59,220 nt of DNA from Acidobacteriota bacterium (GTDB lineage Bacteria; Acidobacteriota; Terriglobia; Terriglobales; Acidobacteriaceae): the NCBI GenBank assembly GCA_025359885.1, contig JANYDG010000057.1:1-59220 (forward strand). The letters run 5' to 3'. A model generated the notes under the pieces. That model had not been told where the DNA came from. It saw only the letters and a program-made list of their open reading frames with translations, and made no database searches. Shown here one piece after another: positions 35,054 through 44,418 of the stretch (the stretch's first letter is position 1; each line of letters starts with the position of its first letter). The position numbers and the translations under genes were made by a program.

Positions 35054-36031
35054 GTGAGCGCCGCCCGGAAGAAAAAACACGCAAAATCGACTGGCCCTGG
35101 GCTGGAAGAAACCCTCGATACCGAGTTGGATGAGCTCGAGTCCACAACTACCGTTGAGGAACTCGAGGAAGCGGCGGCTACAGCATCGGCGCTGATCGCA
35201 GAAGTTGTCGCAGAAGCCGAGCACAACGCACCGCTCCGCGACATCATCGCGCCTCCATTCATTGATTTCAACAAAGTCTCGATCGCGTTCAATGGTCGGC
35301 CCGTGCTGGATAAGGTGAGCTTTCATGTTGGTCGGGGTCAAACACTGTGTATCCTGGGGCGCAGCGGTGTTGGCAAATCGGTCTCTCTGCGCATTCTGCT
35401 TGGCTTCCTTAAGCCGGATTCAGGCTGCATCAGCGTGGACGGTCAGGAAATCTCCACGCTGAATGAACGTGACATGCAGGAGATTCGTAAACACGTCACG
35501 ATGGTCTTTCAGAATGGCGCACTCTTTGATTCGCTCAGTGTTGGGGAAAACATTGCCTTTCCGCTGCGGGAGAAGGGTGGTCTCGCGGAGGACCAGATTG
35601 AGCAGCTGGTAACGCGCCTGCTGGATTTGGTCGGGGCGAGTGATACGGTCAATCTGTTGCCATCGAGTCTCTCGACGGGTCAAAAGCGCTGCATTGCGAT
35701 CGCACGCGCGCTGGCAGCGCAACCGGAAGCTATTCTCTACGATGAGCCCACGACCATGGTTGACCCAATCATGGGGCGCAACATCGGAGACCTGATTCAA
35801 CGGCTCAAACTGCAGTTGGGTATTACCAGCATCGTTGTCACTCACGACATGCGTTTTGCGATCCGGCTTGCCGACCTGGTGCTATTTCTTGAGGGGGGCG
35901 TGGCCCGCTTTTTCGGTCCTCTCGATGAGTTTCTTCGTTGCACCGACCCTGAGGTTGAGCGGTTTCTGGCCCTCGACGCGTACCTTCCGCCTCGTCCAGT
36001 GCGAGGACCGGTTGCCGTTTTGAATCCATAG
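35054..36031 (+). CDS. MlaF/Ttg2A-like ABC transporter ATPase with acidic N-terminal extension
   Basis: The product is 325 residues from a GTG at 35054. Residues about 75-325 are a normal ABC ATPase: Walker A GRSGVGKS, Q-loop VFQNGALFDSLSV, signature SLSTGQKRCIAIARAL and Walker B ILYDEPTTMVDPI. The FDSLSVGENIAFPLRE segment is typical of lipid-trafficking Mla/Mce ATPases. Residues 1-70 are an unusual basic-then-acidic extension (ETLDTELDELESTTTVEELE), probably helical and not part of the family. No permease or MCE-domain gene is adjacent. The signature reads LSTGQ instead of LSGGQ. Confidence 0.85.
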   Translation: MSAARKKKHAKSTGPGLEETLDTELDELESTTTVEELEEAAATASALIAEVVAEAEHNAPLRDIIAPPFIDFNKVSIAFNGRPVLDKVSFHVGRGQTLCILGRSGVGKSVSLRILLGFLKPDSGCISVDGQEISTLNERDMQEIRKHVTMVFQNGALFDSLSVGENIAFPLREKGGLAEDQIEQLVTRLLDLVGASDTVNLLPSSLSTGQKRCIAIARALAAQPEAILYDEPTTMVDPIMGRNIGDLIQRLKLQLGITSIVVTHDMRFAIRLADLVLFLEGGVARFFGPLDEFLRCTDPEVERFLALDAYLPPRPVRGPVAVLNP

Positions 36032-36129
36032 TTTTTGCTTGCAATCTGAGTCTTTTGGGTCCAATCTGAAAGAGGTGAGGGTGGACCCTCTGCTGCATTC
36101 ACTTCATTTCCAGCTGGATTTACGCTTTC
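36032..36129. other. Downstream flank of ABC ATPase gene
   Basis: A weak hairpin pairs GGGTCC (36057-36062) with GGACCC (36083-36088) without a T run. Nothing else is recognised. Confidence 0.3.
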
Positions 36130-36357
36130 TTAATCAACGATCCGATAAGCTGGTAATGTCACTGGTCTCATCAGGTTTAACCCGGAGCCATTTTCCCGCG
36201 CTCCGCAATGACGCAGGATGTAATACATCGCCCGGCCGCCCAGGTTCGGTGGCTCGAGGAAAGAGAAGTCGGATCTGTAGTTGCCCATCGCGACTGCTTC
36301 CACCGACTCCCACTTTTGGAAAACGACAAAGTCGAACCAATCTGAAGCCTTGCCTCT
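36130..36357 (-). pseudogene. Open 75-codon fragment, possible relic of a secreted-protein C-terminus
   Basis: Between a TGA at 36358-36360 and the TAA at 36130-36132, the minus strand encodes DWFDFVVFQKWESVEAVAM, then FSFLEPPNLGGRAMYYILRH, and ends in LPAYRIVD. The composition is protein-like. The GGRAMYYILR strand resembles the last strand of fibronectin-like domains, but no start with a ribosome-binding site is present. Family unknown and confidence low. The rest of the gap up to 36551 shows nothing further. Confidence 0.25.
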
Positions 36358-36551
36358 TCAGACGTAAGCACGAGAAACGACCCTGGAAGGTTCCCATGCA
36401 ACCCATGGCTTGTGAACCTGCTTCTAACGGGAGGGCCCTTCACTCGTTTTCTCAGTGTACGCACTCGACGAGCAGTTGTATTTCCGGAAATAAATTTTGC
36501 ACGAAGCCCCAATAAGCCTGTTGCACTTTTTTCGAGGTCCGCGAAACAAAT

Positions 36552-38072
36552 ATGGCAACATCCGAGTTTTGGCAAAGAGTGTCTGCGGCGCCACCATCGT
36601 CAACGCAGGAGTGGAATGACGGCGGAACGGCGAGTCATCATCTAACGGCGCGGGGCAGCGCCGGAATGTGGATGATCCTCGATGCGATGACGGTTGTAGG
36701 AGCGGCATTCGTTGCGGCAACTCTTGAGTTGCATACGAGCCCGATTGCCGGGGTTCGCGGGTTCTGGCGCGGTACACTCATTCGCGGGCAGTCGATGGGA
36801 ATTCTCACTTGCCTTCTGGTTGGATTCATGTTCACGCTGATTGCGATCAGCCGTGGATTGCATCTTTACACGCCGACTCGTCTGACCAGCTACCTGCATG
36901 AGCAGCGGCTGAGCGTACAGGCTTGCCTGGTGTCCGGATTGCTGCTTACGGGCACTCTATACCTTATTAAAGCCGAGGAGATTCCTCGCAGCCTGGTTAT
37001 TTTGACGGTAGTGCTGCTGACGGTTTCTCTGAGTGCGCGGCGCTTTATCTTTCGCGCGCTGCTCTATCAGCGATTTGAAAAGGGGATGAATACCCGCAAC
37101 GTCATTATTGTCGGTACGGGCGCGGAGGCGCATGCTCTTCGCCATCATCTGCAGAGCATTCGGCAACTTGGCTACAACTTCAAGGGATTCATTCATGTGC
37201 CGGGGATTGATACGCAGTTGGCCGGTACTACGGGGGATGTTCTAGGTCCACTTGAGGCGCTTTTTGACCATGCGCGCAAGCATTTCGTCGATGAAATCTT
37301 CTTTACTTCGCCATGCGAACGTGGAGTGATCAAAGGTGTTCTGGATCAGGCTCGCTCAACGGGCATCGACCTTCGTGTCGTGCCTGACATGTATGACGGA
37401 CTGGCCTGGAACAGCACCATCGAGTATATTGGGCAGTTTCCGACCATCCCACTGCATCGTGGCCATGTTCCAGAGGTGGGTCTGATTTTGAAGCGTCTGC
37501 TCGACGTTGCGGTTGCTACGTTTGCCGTGGTGGTGTTTTCGCCTCTTTTGCTGGCTATCGCCATTGCGGTCCGGCTGGATTCACCGGGGCCGATTTTCTA
37601 TGCCTCAGAGCGGATCGGGAAGAAAGCTCGGGTATTCAAGTGCATCAAATTTCGAACCATGGTGCGCGACGCTGATCGTCGCCGGGCTGAGATCATGCAC
37701 ATGAATGAGCGACAGGGCATTCTCTTCAAGATGTCGAACGACCCGCGCATCACCAAGGTGGGCCGTATTCTGCGCAAGTACTCGCTCGACGAATTGCCTC
37801 AGTTCTTCAACGTTCTGCTCGGTGACATGAGTGTCGTTGGGCCTCGTCCTCCAATAGCCAGCGAAGTGCGGCAGTACAACCTCTCTCATTTACGCCGCCT
37901 CGACGTGACCCCAGGCATTACGGGCTTGTGGCAGGTGCAGGCGCGCCAGGATCCATCCTTTGACAGCTATATCTCGCTGGATGTTGCTTACATTGAAAAC
38001 TGGAGCGTATGGCTGGATATCAAAATCATCCTGCGCACGGTGGGTGTGGTATTTGCCGGCACTGGTTCATAA
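36552..38072 (+). CDS. Polyprenyl-phosphate sugar phosphotransferase (exopolysaccharide initiation)
   Basis: The product is 506 residues. The N-terminal part carries about four hydrophobic spans. A CoA-binding-like domain follows (NVIIVGTGAEAHALRHHL, about 178-300), then one span (LLDVAVATFAVVVFSPLLLAI). The C-terminal bacterial sugar-transferase domain shows KCIKFRTMVRDAD, LRKYSLDELPQFFNVL and VGPRPPIASEV. This WcaJ/PssY/EpsL-type enzyme moves a hexose-1-phosphate to undecaprenyl phosphate, the first step in exopolysaccharide assembly. No other polysaccharide genes are adjacent, so it is an orphan initiator here. Confidence 0.9.
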   Translation: MATSEFWQRVSAAPPSSTQEWNDGGTASHHLTARGSAGMWMILDAMTVVGAAFVAATLELHTSPIAGVRGFWRGTLIRGQSMGILTCLLVGFMFTLIAISRGLHLYTPTRLTSYLHEQRLSVQACLVSGLLLTGTLYLIKAEEIPRSLVILTVVLLTVSLSARRFIFRALLYQRFEKGMNTRNVIIVGTGAEAHALRHHLQSIRQLGYNFKGFIHVPGIDTQLAGTTGDVLGPLEALFDHARKHFVDEIFFTSPCERGVIKGVLDQARSTGIDLRVVPDMYDGLAWNSTIEYIGQFPTIPLHRGHVPEVGLILKRLLDVAVATFAVVVFSPLLLAIAIAVRLDSPGPIFYASERIGKKARVFKCIKFRTMVRDADRRRAEIMHMNERQGILFKMSNDPRITKVGRILRKYSLDELPQFFNVLLGDMSVVGPRPPIASEVRQYNLSHLRRLDVTPGITGLWQVQARQDPSFDSYISLDVAYIENWSVWLDIKIILRTVGVVFAGTGS

Positions 38073-38128
38073 CAAACTGAATGAGCGTCCTGACAGGCTC
38101 CCGGTTTTAGCTGCTTTACACTAGAGAA

Positions 38129-39790
38129 GTGAAGATTGCACTCGCACAGATCAACCCCACTGTCGGGGACTTCACCGGCAACCTGGCCAAGATCGTATCT
38201 GCAAGCCAACGCGCAGCCGGTTCCGGGGCGCGCCTCACGGTTTTTTCTGAATTAGTGCTGTGCGGGTATCCACCGGCCGATCTGCTGGACAAGCCAAGCT
38301 TCATCGCGCAATCTGTTGCCACTTTGGACAAGCTACGCCTGGCTACGGCTGGGCTACCGACCGCTATTGTGGTTGGGGTTGCTCTGCCTGCTGCGCCGGC
38401 GACAGGCAAGCGCGCCGTGAATGCGGCTATATTGCTCGACAAAGGGCAGGTGTTGCTGGAGCAACACAAGATGCTATTGCCTTTTTACGATGTTTTTGAT
38501 GAGCAGCGCTATTTTGCCCCCGCCACATCGCAGCGGGTAGTCGAGTTTGAGGGCGAGCGTCTTGCCATCACAATTTGCGAAGATGCCTGGAATGACAAGA
38601 ACTTCTGGTCGCAGCGACTTTATCCGGTTGACCCGATCGAAGACTTGATGCGCCAGAAGCCGACGCTGCTGCTTAACATTTCCGCCTCACCCTTTTGGCA
38701 TGGCAAGCGCGTGATTCGGCAAAGGATGCTGGCCACCATCGCCCAGCAGTATAAAATCCCGGTCTTCCTTTCGAACCAGGTGGGTGGGAATGACAGCCTG
38801 GTATTTGATGGGTCGTCGTTCGGACTGGCAGCTGACGGGACACTGCTCGCGCAGGCCGCTTCCTTTAGTGAAGATATTGTTATGGCCGACAGTTCTGCGG
38901 CCACCGGCGTCCCAGCCGTCGAGGCCAAAGGGCTCGCAACTGATGCTGATACCGAAGCTGCCTACGAGGCGCTCGTACTTGGCACCCGTGATTATGTTCT
39001 AAAGACCGGCTTCCAAAAGGTTTTGCTAGGACTGAGCGGCGGCATTGACTCTGCTTTGGTTGCTGCAATTGCCGTCGACGCTCTGGGCGCTGAAAATGTA
39101 ACGGTTGTTGGCATGCCCAGTCAGTATTCATCCTCGGGATCGGTGGAGGACAGCCGCAAGCTTGCCGCCAACCTCGGCATACGTTTTGAAATCCTGCCGA
39201 TTGAGCCTCTCTATCGCGAGTTCATGCAGACGCTGGGGCCTCTGCTTGCGGGAACGCGGCCTGATCTTACGGAAGAGAATCTGCAGTCGCGCATTCGCGG
39301 AACGCTTTTGATGGCGCTCTCGAACAAGTTCTCTTCGCTGGTGCTGACGACGGGCAACAAGTCTGAGATGGCGGTTGGATATTGCACACTCTATGGGGAC
39401 ATGGTGGGGGCGCTGGCGGTGATTGGAGACCTGGTGAAGACGCGGGTATATGCGTTGAGCCATTGGGTCAATCGCAACCGGGAAGTGATTCCGGAAGCGA
39501 TTTTGACCAAGGCTCCATCGGCAGAATTGCGGCCTGATCAGAAAGACACCGATTCGCTTCCGCCATACGAGGTTCTTGACCCGATTCTCGAAGCCTATGT
39601 GGAGCGCTACGAAACGACAGCTCAGATCGTAGCTGCATACGGATTTCCCCCCGCAACCGTCGAACAGGTAGTGCGGCTGGTGGAGCGCACGGAGTACAAG
39701 CGCCAGCAGGCCGCACCTGTTTTGAAACTCACGCCAAAGTCCTTCGGCTCGGGGCGCAGGTTTCCTATAGCTGCCCGGGTTCAGGTATAA
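38129..39790 (+). CDS. nadE: Glutamine-dependent NAD synthetase
   Basis: The product is 553 residues from a GTG at 38129 (VKIALAQINPTVGDFTGN). Residues 1-250 are the nitrilase-type amidase that releases ammonia from glutamine: the Glu of VFSELVLCGYPP, the Lys of EQHKMLLPFYDVFDE, and the Cys of ITICEDAWND. Residues about 275-550 are the synthetase with the ATP loop LGLSGGIDSALVAAI and LTTGNKSEMAVGYCTLYGD. It makes NAD from deamido-NAD, ATP and glutamine. It follows the sugar transferase by 56 bases and may share its transcript. Confidence 0.95.
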   Translation: MKIALAQINPTVGDFTGNLAKIVSASQRAAGSGARLTVFSELVLCGYPPADLLDKPSFIAQSVATLDKLRLATAGLPTAIVVGVALPAAPATGKRAVNAAILLDKGQVLLEQHKMLLPFYDVFDEQRYFAPATSQRVVEFEGERLAITICEDAWNDKNFWSQRLYPVDPIEDLMRQKPTLLLNISASPFWHGKRVIRQRMLATIAQQYKIPVFLSNQVGGNDSLVFDGSSFGLAADGTLLAQAASFSEDIVMADSSAATGVPAVEAKGLATDADTEAAYEALVLGTRDYVLKTGFQKVLLGLSGGIDSALVAAIAVDALGAENVTVVGMPSQYSSSGSVEDSRKLAANLGIRFEILPIEPLYREFMQTLGPLLAGTRPDLTEENLQSRIRGTLLMALSNKFSSLVLTTGNKSEMAVGYCTLYGDMVGALAVIGDLVKTRVYALSHWVNRNREVIPEAILTKAPSAELRPDQKDTDSLPPYEVLDPILEAYVERYETTAQIVAAYGFPPATVEQVVRLVERTEYKRQQAAPVLKLTPKSFGSGRRFPIAARVQV

Positions 39791-39858
39791 ATCAGGAGCA
39801 GGCTGTTCGCCCCCGACGGGAAAACCCGGGCGGGGTCCAGTTCAAAGGAGAAATTCGC

Positions 39859-40848
39859 TTGATTCGTTTATCGTTTGACCGCCGCAGTGCTGCTGCACTT
39901 GCACTGACTGCTCTATTTTGCTTTCCAATGTCCCAGGCCCTGAGGGCTCAACAGGATGTACCCGCGGCTCCGGCGCAAGGAGCAGACGCTGCCGCAGGGC
40001 CAGTGTTCCCCAAGGCTGAGGCCGCTGATTTTACCGCCGATTCCCCGACCAAAGAGCAGGTGAACACTTTCCTGCAGGCTTCGTGGGGTTATGACCCAAG
40101 CCGCATTTACCAGGTACAGCGGATCAGCAAAACTGTGGTCCCCGGTGTCTCGAACGTGGTGGTGCTCGTAGGCGAAAAAGGCAACAAGCAGTCGGGAGCA
40201 CTCCAGTTTTTTGCGCTTGCTGATGGTAAGCACATCATTACGGCGGGTGAGATTCTTCCTTTTGGGGAGCATCCATATATGGAGAACCGCAGCACGCTGC
40301 TCAAGCGCGCTGAAGGCCCGTCCCGCGGCGCTGCGAGCAAAGACCTGGAGCTGGTTGAATTCGCGGACTTTCAGTGCCCCCATTGCAAGGACGCGCAGGC
40401 CACCGTGGATAAGCTGCTGGCAGACTTTCCCAATGCTCACTTCGTCTACGAGAGCTTTCCGCTGGTCAAGATTCACAATCAGGCATTCCGATCAGCGGCC
40501 TACGGCGTTTGCGTTGCCAAAATTGGCGGGGACAAGGCCTTTTTCGACTATGCTGCTGCCGTCTACGAGGGCCAGGCTGGTCTTGCGAGTGACGAAGGAG
40601 CCACCCTCACGCTGAACTCTGCCGTGAGCAAGGCTGGACAAGATCCGGAAAAGGTTGAAGCCTGCTCCAAGACTGACGCCGCCAAAACTGCGGTCGAGGC
40701 GCAAAAGCAGCTGGCTGAAGACCTCAACGTCAACCAGACTCCGTCTCTTGCTATCAACGGGCGTATTATTCCGCTGGGCGGCATCAATTACGACACGCTC
40801 AAGCAGATGGTCGCCTTTCATGTAGCCAACGACGGCGCCGCCAAGTAG
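39859..40848 (+). CDS. Secreted DsbA/DsbG-like thioredoxin-fold protein
   Basis: The product is 329 residues from a TTG at 39859, with AAAGGAGA upstream; no ATG fits as well. A signal peptide (ALALTALFCFPMSQALRAQ) is followed by an about 100-residue N-terminal domain. The thioredoxin-fold domain then has LVEFADFQCPHCKDAQATVD with the CPHC redox pair, and LNVNQTPSLAINGRIIPLGG with the cis-Pro loop (TPS). It belongs to the DsbA group that oxidises or isomerises disulfides in the periplasm. The extra N-terminal domain suggests a dimerising or substrate module, as in DsbG or DsbC. It follows nadE by 68 bases. Confidence 0.87.
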   Translation: MIRLSFDRRSAAALALTALFCFPMSQALRAQQDVPAAPAQGADAAAGPVFPKAEAADFTADSPTKEQVNTFLQASWGYDPSRIYQVQRISKTVVPGVSNVVVLVGEKGNKQSGALQFFALADGKHIITAGEILPFGEHPYMENRSTLLKRAEGPSRGAASKDLELVEFADFQCPHCKDAQATVDKLLADFPNAHFVYESFPLVKIHNQAFRSAAYGVCVAKIGGDKAFFDYAAAVYEGQAGLASDEGATLTLNSAVSKAGQDPEKVEACSKTDAAKTAVEAQKQLAEDLNVNQTPSLAINGRIIPLGGINYDTLKQMVAFHVANDGAAK

Positions 40849-40849
40849 C

Positions 40850-40903
40850 TCGCGGCACTGCACCAGGGGCCTCCTCGACGTTGCAGTCGCGGTGGCCTTT
40901 TTC
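40850..40903. terminator. Possible terminator between convergent genes
   Basis: CGCGGCACTGCA at about 40851-40862 can pair, with one bulge, with TGCAGTCGCGG at 40882-40892, followed shortly by a TTTTT run. It would end the DsbA-like transcript. Confidence 0.4.
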
Positions 40904-40911
40904 CATTGGCT

Positions 40912-41646
40912 TTAGATTGGTCGATCGAGGGGAGATTCCCAGTTGATCTCAACGACCTGGCGAATCCAGAAGGGCGCTACAGAATGCCGGATCGCTTGCA
41001 CCGGCCGAGGTCCCTGGGCCACGGCTTTTGTGACAATGTCTGCCATCTCCCGCGCCGTATAGGATCGCCAGATGGAAGCTTCGCCATCCAACCCGTTAAT
41101 GCGGCAAAGCCATGGCCGGACAAAGAACCGAAAGAGTGCGAGCGGTACCGGATTTCTGACCAGATCGAGCAGGATGAGGTGGTCACAGGACCTCGCTACA
41201 TTTTGAATAAGTGTTGCCACTTCACTCTCTGAAAGATGATGCGCCATGACCACGCAAACGGCGACATCCGAGCGGGGGAGTTCGTCGGTGACGACATTGC
41301 CAGTGAGAATGGTCACGGGAGACTGAGCCGGTGCCGGTCGCAGATCCATCCCGACAACCTCAACCCGGTTGGAGAACCGTCTGCGAATTTCGGCCAGCAA
41401 TGCTCCGTGGCCGCAGCCGACGTCAAGGACTCGTAAAACTTGATCTCGGCCTTCAGCAAAGCAGGGCCGCAGCCGCCGCATCACCGCACTCGTGTTTCCC
41501 AACCAGTAATGCAGGGCCTCGAGCTCGCGGTATGCTTTGACCAAATCGGCCTCGGCTACACTCTCGGCGTCGAGCAGTTCGGGCTCCAGCCGGCGGCGCA
41601 TCCACCCCGGTGATGTGGCAAACTCAAAGCGACGAGGCAGGATCAA
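40912..41646 (-). CDS. Class I SAM-dependent methyltransferase
   Basis: The product is 244 residues. SAM motif I is VLRVLDVGCGHGALLAEI, motif II is VEVVGMDLRPAP, and motif III lies around DVAVCVVMAHHL. Residues 1-75 form a helical cap (VAEADLVKAYRELEALHYWLG). The substrate is not evident; the architecture resembles small-molecule and lipid methyltransferases of the UbiE/MerR-cap type. It is the last gene of a minus-strand run that begins with purC, lying 26 bases after the secretin gene. Confidence 0.85.
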   Translation of the reverse strand: MILPRRFEFATSPGWMRRRLEPELLDAESVAEADLVKAYRELEALHYWLGNTSAVMRRLRPCFAEGRDQVLRVLDVGCGHGALLAEIRRRFSNRVEVVGMDLRPAPAQSPVTILTGNVVTDELPRSDVAVCVVMAHHLSESEVATLIQNVARSCDHLILLDLVRNPVPLALFRFFVRPWLCRINGLDGEASIWRSYTAREMADIVTKAVAQGPRPVQAIRHSVAPFWIRQVVEINWESPLDRPI

Positions 41647-41672
41647 CGGGCGACACTCCGAAAGCGTATGGG

Positions 41673-43604
41673 TTAGTGGGTGACGCTTTTATCCATCATC
41701 AGCATGGGTCCATGTCCGGCTGGTTGGGTTTGTCGGACAACCGTGGGAGTAATGAGGATGAGCAGTCGGGCAACGTTCTGGTCGCGGGTGATGTCGCTTA
41801 CGTCTTTGAGGCCGGGAATATCGCTGACTCCGGGAAGTCCGCTGAGGGCGCGAGACTCCTGGCGTGTCAGATCGCTGACAAGGACGGCTGTTTCGCCGGA
41901 CTTGACGGTGAGCACACCGGCAACCTGTCGGCTGTTGAGGATGGGGATATCGTTGAGACTCCGGCCTCCCAGAGCGTCAATTTTCAGGTCGAGGGTGAGC
42001 GCAACGTCATGCGCGCGCAAGACGCGGGAGGTAGCCTTGAGCGTCAGCCCGAGGTCCTGGTATTCAATCTGAGGAATCGTCTGCGCAGTTGCACCGACAC
42101 CTGCCAGGGCGGTCAAGGCTGCAGAGGAGAATGTGGATGTCGTGATTGGGTATCGCTCACCCACCTTGAATGTCCCAGGATCTAGGTCCCCGAGGAGCAG
42201 GTGAATATCGTCAATCATGCGCGTATCGCTGGAGTTGAGATTGAAGTTCAAGGTCGCAGGTCCGGGAGAAAGTATGCTCTGCGTCAACCGGCCGCCAAAC
42301 GGAAGAAACCCCTGATTGAAGGGCGTTCCGGTCAACTGCCCTGAAGCGACGAGGATGGCCAAAATCTCAATCTGATGAGCCAGGGTATTCGCGTCCGGCA
42401 CCAGTCCAGAAGCGATAATCTGCTGCACAAGCGACTGGTTCTGGCTTAATACTGAGTTGATTTCAGAGTAGACGTTGTACACCGAAGACTGCTGAAAGAA
42501 GGTTGTTCCCGTATCCTTCGTTGCGGTATGGGCGAGTTGGATGATTTTTACTTCAAGGTCGATCTGGTTGCGTCCGTCGATCAGCTGCATGACGGTATCG
42601 TTGAAGGCGTTGAGCGTCTTTGGTGTGGCCCGCAGCGTTACCGTACTGGAACTCGGCTCGACGACGGACTGCTGAGTTTCAAACAGATTGCGTGCGAGGT
42701 TGCTCATGTCGGCGAGCTCTGCCTCGGTCAGGCCTGGCAGGTAAACGGTCTCCATTTGCAGGCGTTGAAATTGCATCCGGTTTTCCCGGTTATCTTGCGC
42801 GACGACGACGCGGTGCGGATCAAGTGGTTCGTAGAATGTGTGCGTAAGCAGCGCGAGAATGCGTGTTGCCTGGGCAAAGGTTGCATCTTCCGCATCGAGC
42901 CGCACCGGTCGGCCCTGCACGCTGTCGTGAACGGTCGCTTCGATGCCATAGGCACGAAATACATCCATAACGACCTGCCGCGCATTGCTCCGCAGGTGGA
43001 AGCTGTGCTTGCCGCCGTTGCTGGCGAGGTCAGGTTGCAGCAGAATGGGGCCATTTGCCAGGGTCGCCAGGGCTCGCTCGGGCCCGGTTGTTCTTTGCCC
43101 CGTAGAGTCACTCTCTGGATTGCCTGCAGCGGCCCCGGAACCGATCTGGTTGAGATGTTCGCGGGCCGATGGGCTCTTCGGGTCAATCTCCAAGGCATGG
43201 TTAAGCAACTGGATTGCGGCCTCGCGACCATCCCGAAGGTTCGCTCTCGCCACCGCCTGCTGAACCAGTTGAGTCACCGCGCTTTGGCGGGCCAGTTCAG
43301 CAGCATTGGCGTAAGTCTGGTTTTCAGGCTCCAGGGCAGCCGCCTGCTTGAGCAAATTCCAGGCTGCTTCGGGCCGCTCCTTTTTCAACTGCTCAACGCC
43401 CTCCAGGTAGAGGTTTGCTGCCTTGCGTTGGTCACGGAGCGCATCGGCGCTCAACGGAGCGCCGGTGGTAATGGCTCGTGGAAGCCCTCCCGGAGACTGG
43501 ATCTGCCCTGCGAAGGCAGGTTCAGCTCTGAGCACAGTCGAAAAGATAACGCTCAGCGCGAATGCGCGCCTGAGCGTCGCCGGTAAAGAGGGCAAAGCCG
43601 TCAA
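41673..43604 (-). CDS. Secretin (GspD/PilQ family) with N-terminal TPR-like region
   Basis: The product is 643 residues. A signal peptide ends near residue 32 (EPAFAGQ). Residues about 55-160 form TPR-like helices (AANLYLEGVEQLKKERPEAAWNLLKQAA, read in two parts). An STN/N0-type domain follows (HSFHLRSNARQVVMDVF). The secretin domain closes the protein with GETAVLVSDLTRQESRALSG, LPGVSDIPGLKD and LLILITPTVV, the canonical pore-lip signature. Such proteins form outer-membrane channels for type II secretion or type IV pili. No ATPase, pilin or other secretion gene is adjacent. The start overlaps the HAD gene by four bases. Confidence 0.88.
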   Translation of the reverse strand: MTALPSLPATLRRAFALSVIFSTVLRAEPAFAGQIQSPGGLPRAITTGAPLSADALRDQRKAANLYLEGVEQLKKERPEAAWNLLKQAAALEPENQTYANAAELARQSAVTQLVQQAVARANLRDGREAAIQLLNHALEIDPKSPSAREHLNQIGSGAAAGNPESDSTGQRTTGPERALATLANGPILLQPDLASNGGKHSFHLRSNARQVVMDVFRAYGIEATVHDSVQGRPVRLDAEDATFAQATRILALLTHTFYEPLDPHRVVVAQDNRENRMQFQRLQMETVYLPGLTEAELADMSNLARNLFETQQSVVEPSSSTVTLRATPKTLNAFNDTVMQLIDGRNQIDLEVKIIQLAHTATKDTGTTFFQQSSVYNVYSEINSVLSQNQSLVQQIIASGLVPDANTLAHQIEILAILVASGQLTGTPFNQGFLPFGGRLTQSILSPGPATLNFNLNSSDTRMIDDIHLLLGDLDPGTFKVGERYPITTSTFSSAALTALAGVGATAQTIPQIEYQDLGLTLKATSRVLRAHDVALTLDLKIDALGGRSLNDIPILNSRQVAGVLTVKSGETAVLVSDLTRQESRALSGLPGVSDIPGLKDVSDITRDQNVARLLILITPTVVRQTQPAGHGPMLMMDKSVTH

Positions 43605-44383
43605 ATCTTCACCCTGGCTGAAACTGCCTGGGGTGCTGCGCCGTCTGAGGCTGCAGGCGTAGCCGCCAGCAACGCTGCCAGCGAAGTTGTGCAGACCTCC
43701 GGCTCCAGCGCGGCCAATTCGTCATACGGATAATTCCCGGTAGCCAGGGCAATTACCGACAGTCCATTTGCGCGGGCCGCCTCAATATCCCGCGGCGTAT
43801 CGCCAACCACGCAAATGCTGGCTGGGTCGGATTGCAGCAACTCTCGCGCCTTCGCCGCAGCATCTGCCACCATCGCGGACCGCACAGGGAAGCGGTCACT
43901 GAACCCGCCAAAGCGAAACCACTCACGCAGGCCAACCTCTTCAACCTTGGTCCAGCCGATAAGTTCCAGATTGCCCGTCGCGAGGCCCAGCAGGGCGCCA
44001 CGGCTGGCCAGATGGGTGAGCGTCTCTTCGACGGCTGGCATGGTCCACAGGTCGAGCTCCCCGCGCCGCGTAGCGATGGTGTGGCGCATGGCATCAAGGA
44101 TCGCTTCCAACTGCGGTTCCCAGGCTTCAGGTGCCACCCCGGCGAGTGCAAAGGCTTCGCGCAGGATCGCTGTATCAGTGCCGCCGTGAAGCACGACGCC
44201 GGTCAGAGAAACCTCCAACCCGGTGACCTCTCGGATGCTCGACGCAAATGAATTGAAGTGAATACGATCACGGCTCCGCAACAGCGTGCCATCAATATCA
44301 AACAGGTAGGCATCCTGAGCGTCCCAGACGAAGCCGTCCCGGATCGAAACCCGCGCTTCGATCATTTCCTTGGCTGTGAGCAT
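43601..44383 (-). CDS. HAD-family hydrolase (phosphoglycolate-phosphatase-like)
   Basis: The product is 260 residues. HAD motif I is LFDIDGTLLRSRD with the nucleophile Asp, motif II is LGLATGNLE, and motif IV is CVVGDTPRDIEAARANG. The alpha-helical cap lies between motifs I and II (about 35-110). Members dephosphorylate small phosphate esters such as phosphoglycolate in the cytoplasm; the exact substrate is unknown. It sits 35 bases downstream of the Fis-type gene and overlaps the secretin start by four bases (ATGA). Confidence 0.87.
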   Translation of the reverse strand: MLTAKEMIEARVSIRDGFVWDAQDAYLFDIDGTLLRSRDRIHFNSFASSIREVTGLEVSLTGVVLHGGTDTAILREAFALAGVAPEAWEPQLEAILDAMRHTIATRRGELDLWTMPAVEETLTHLASRGALLGLATGNLELIGWTKVEEVGLREWFRFGGFSDRFPVRSAMVADAAAKARELLQSDPASICVVGDTPRDIEAARANGLSVIALATGNYPYDELAALEPEVCTTSLAALLAATPAASDGAAPQAVSARVKI

Positions 44384-44418
44384 ATCCCGCTTTCCAGGGG
44401 CTTGCGCCCTTCGCTGAA

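Noticed and set aside
42528..43586. A 352-codon open frame antisense to the secretin gene
   Set aside because: The opposite strand encodes a complete secretin with its signature; the antisense frame has no conserved motif.
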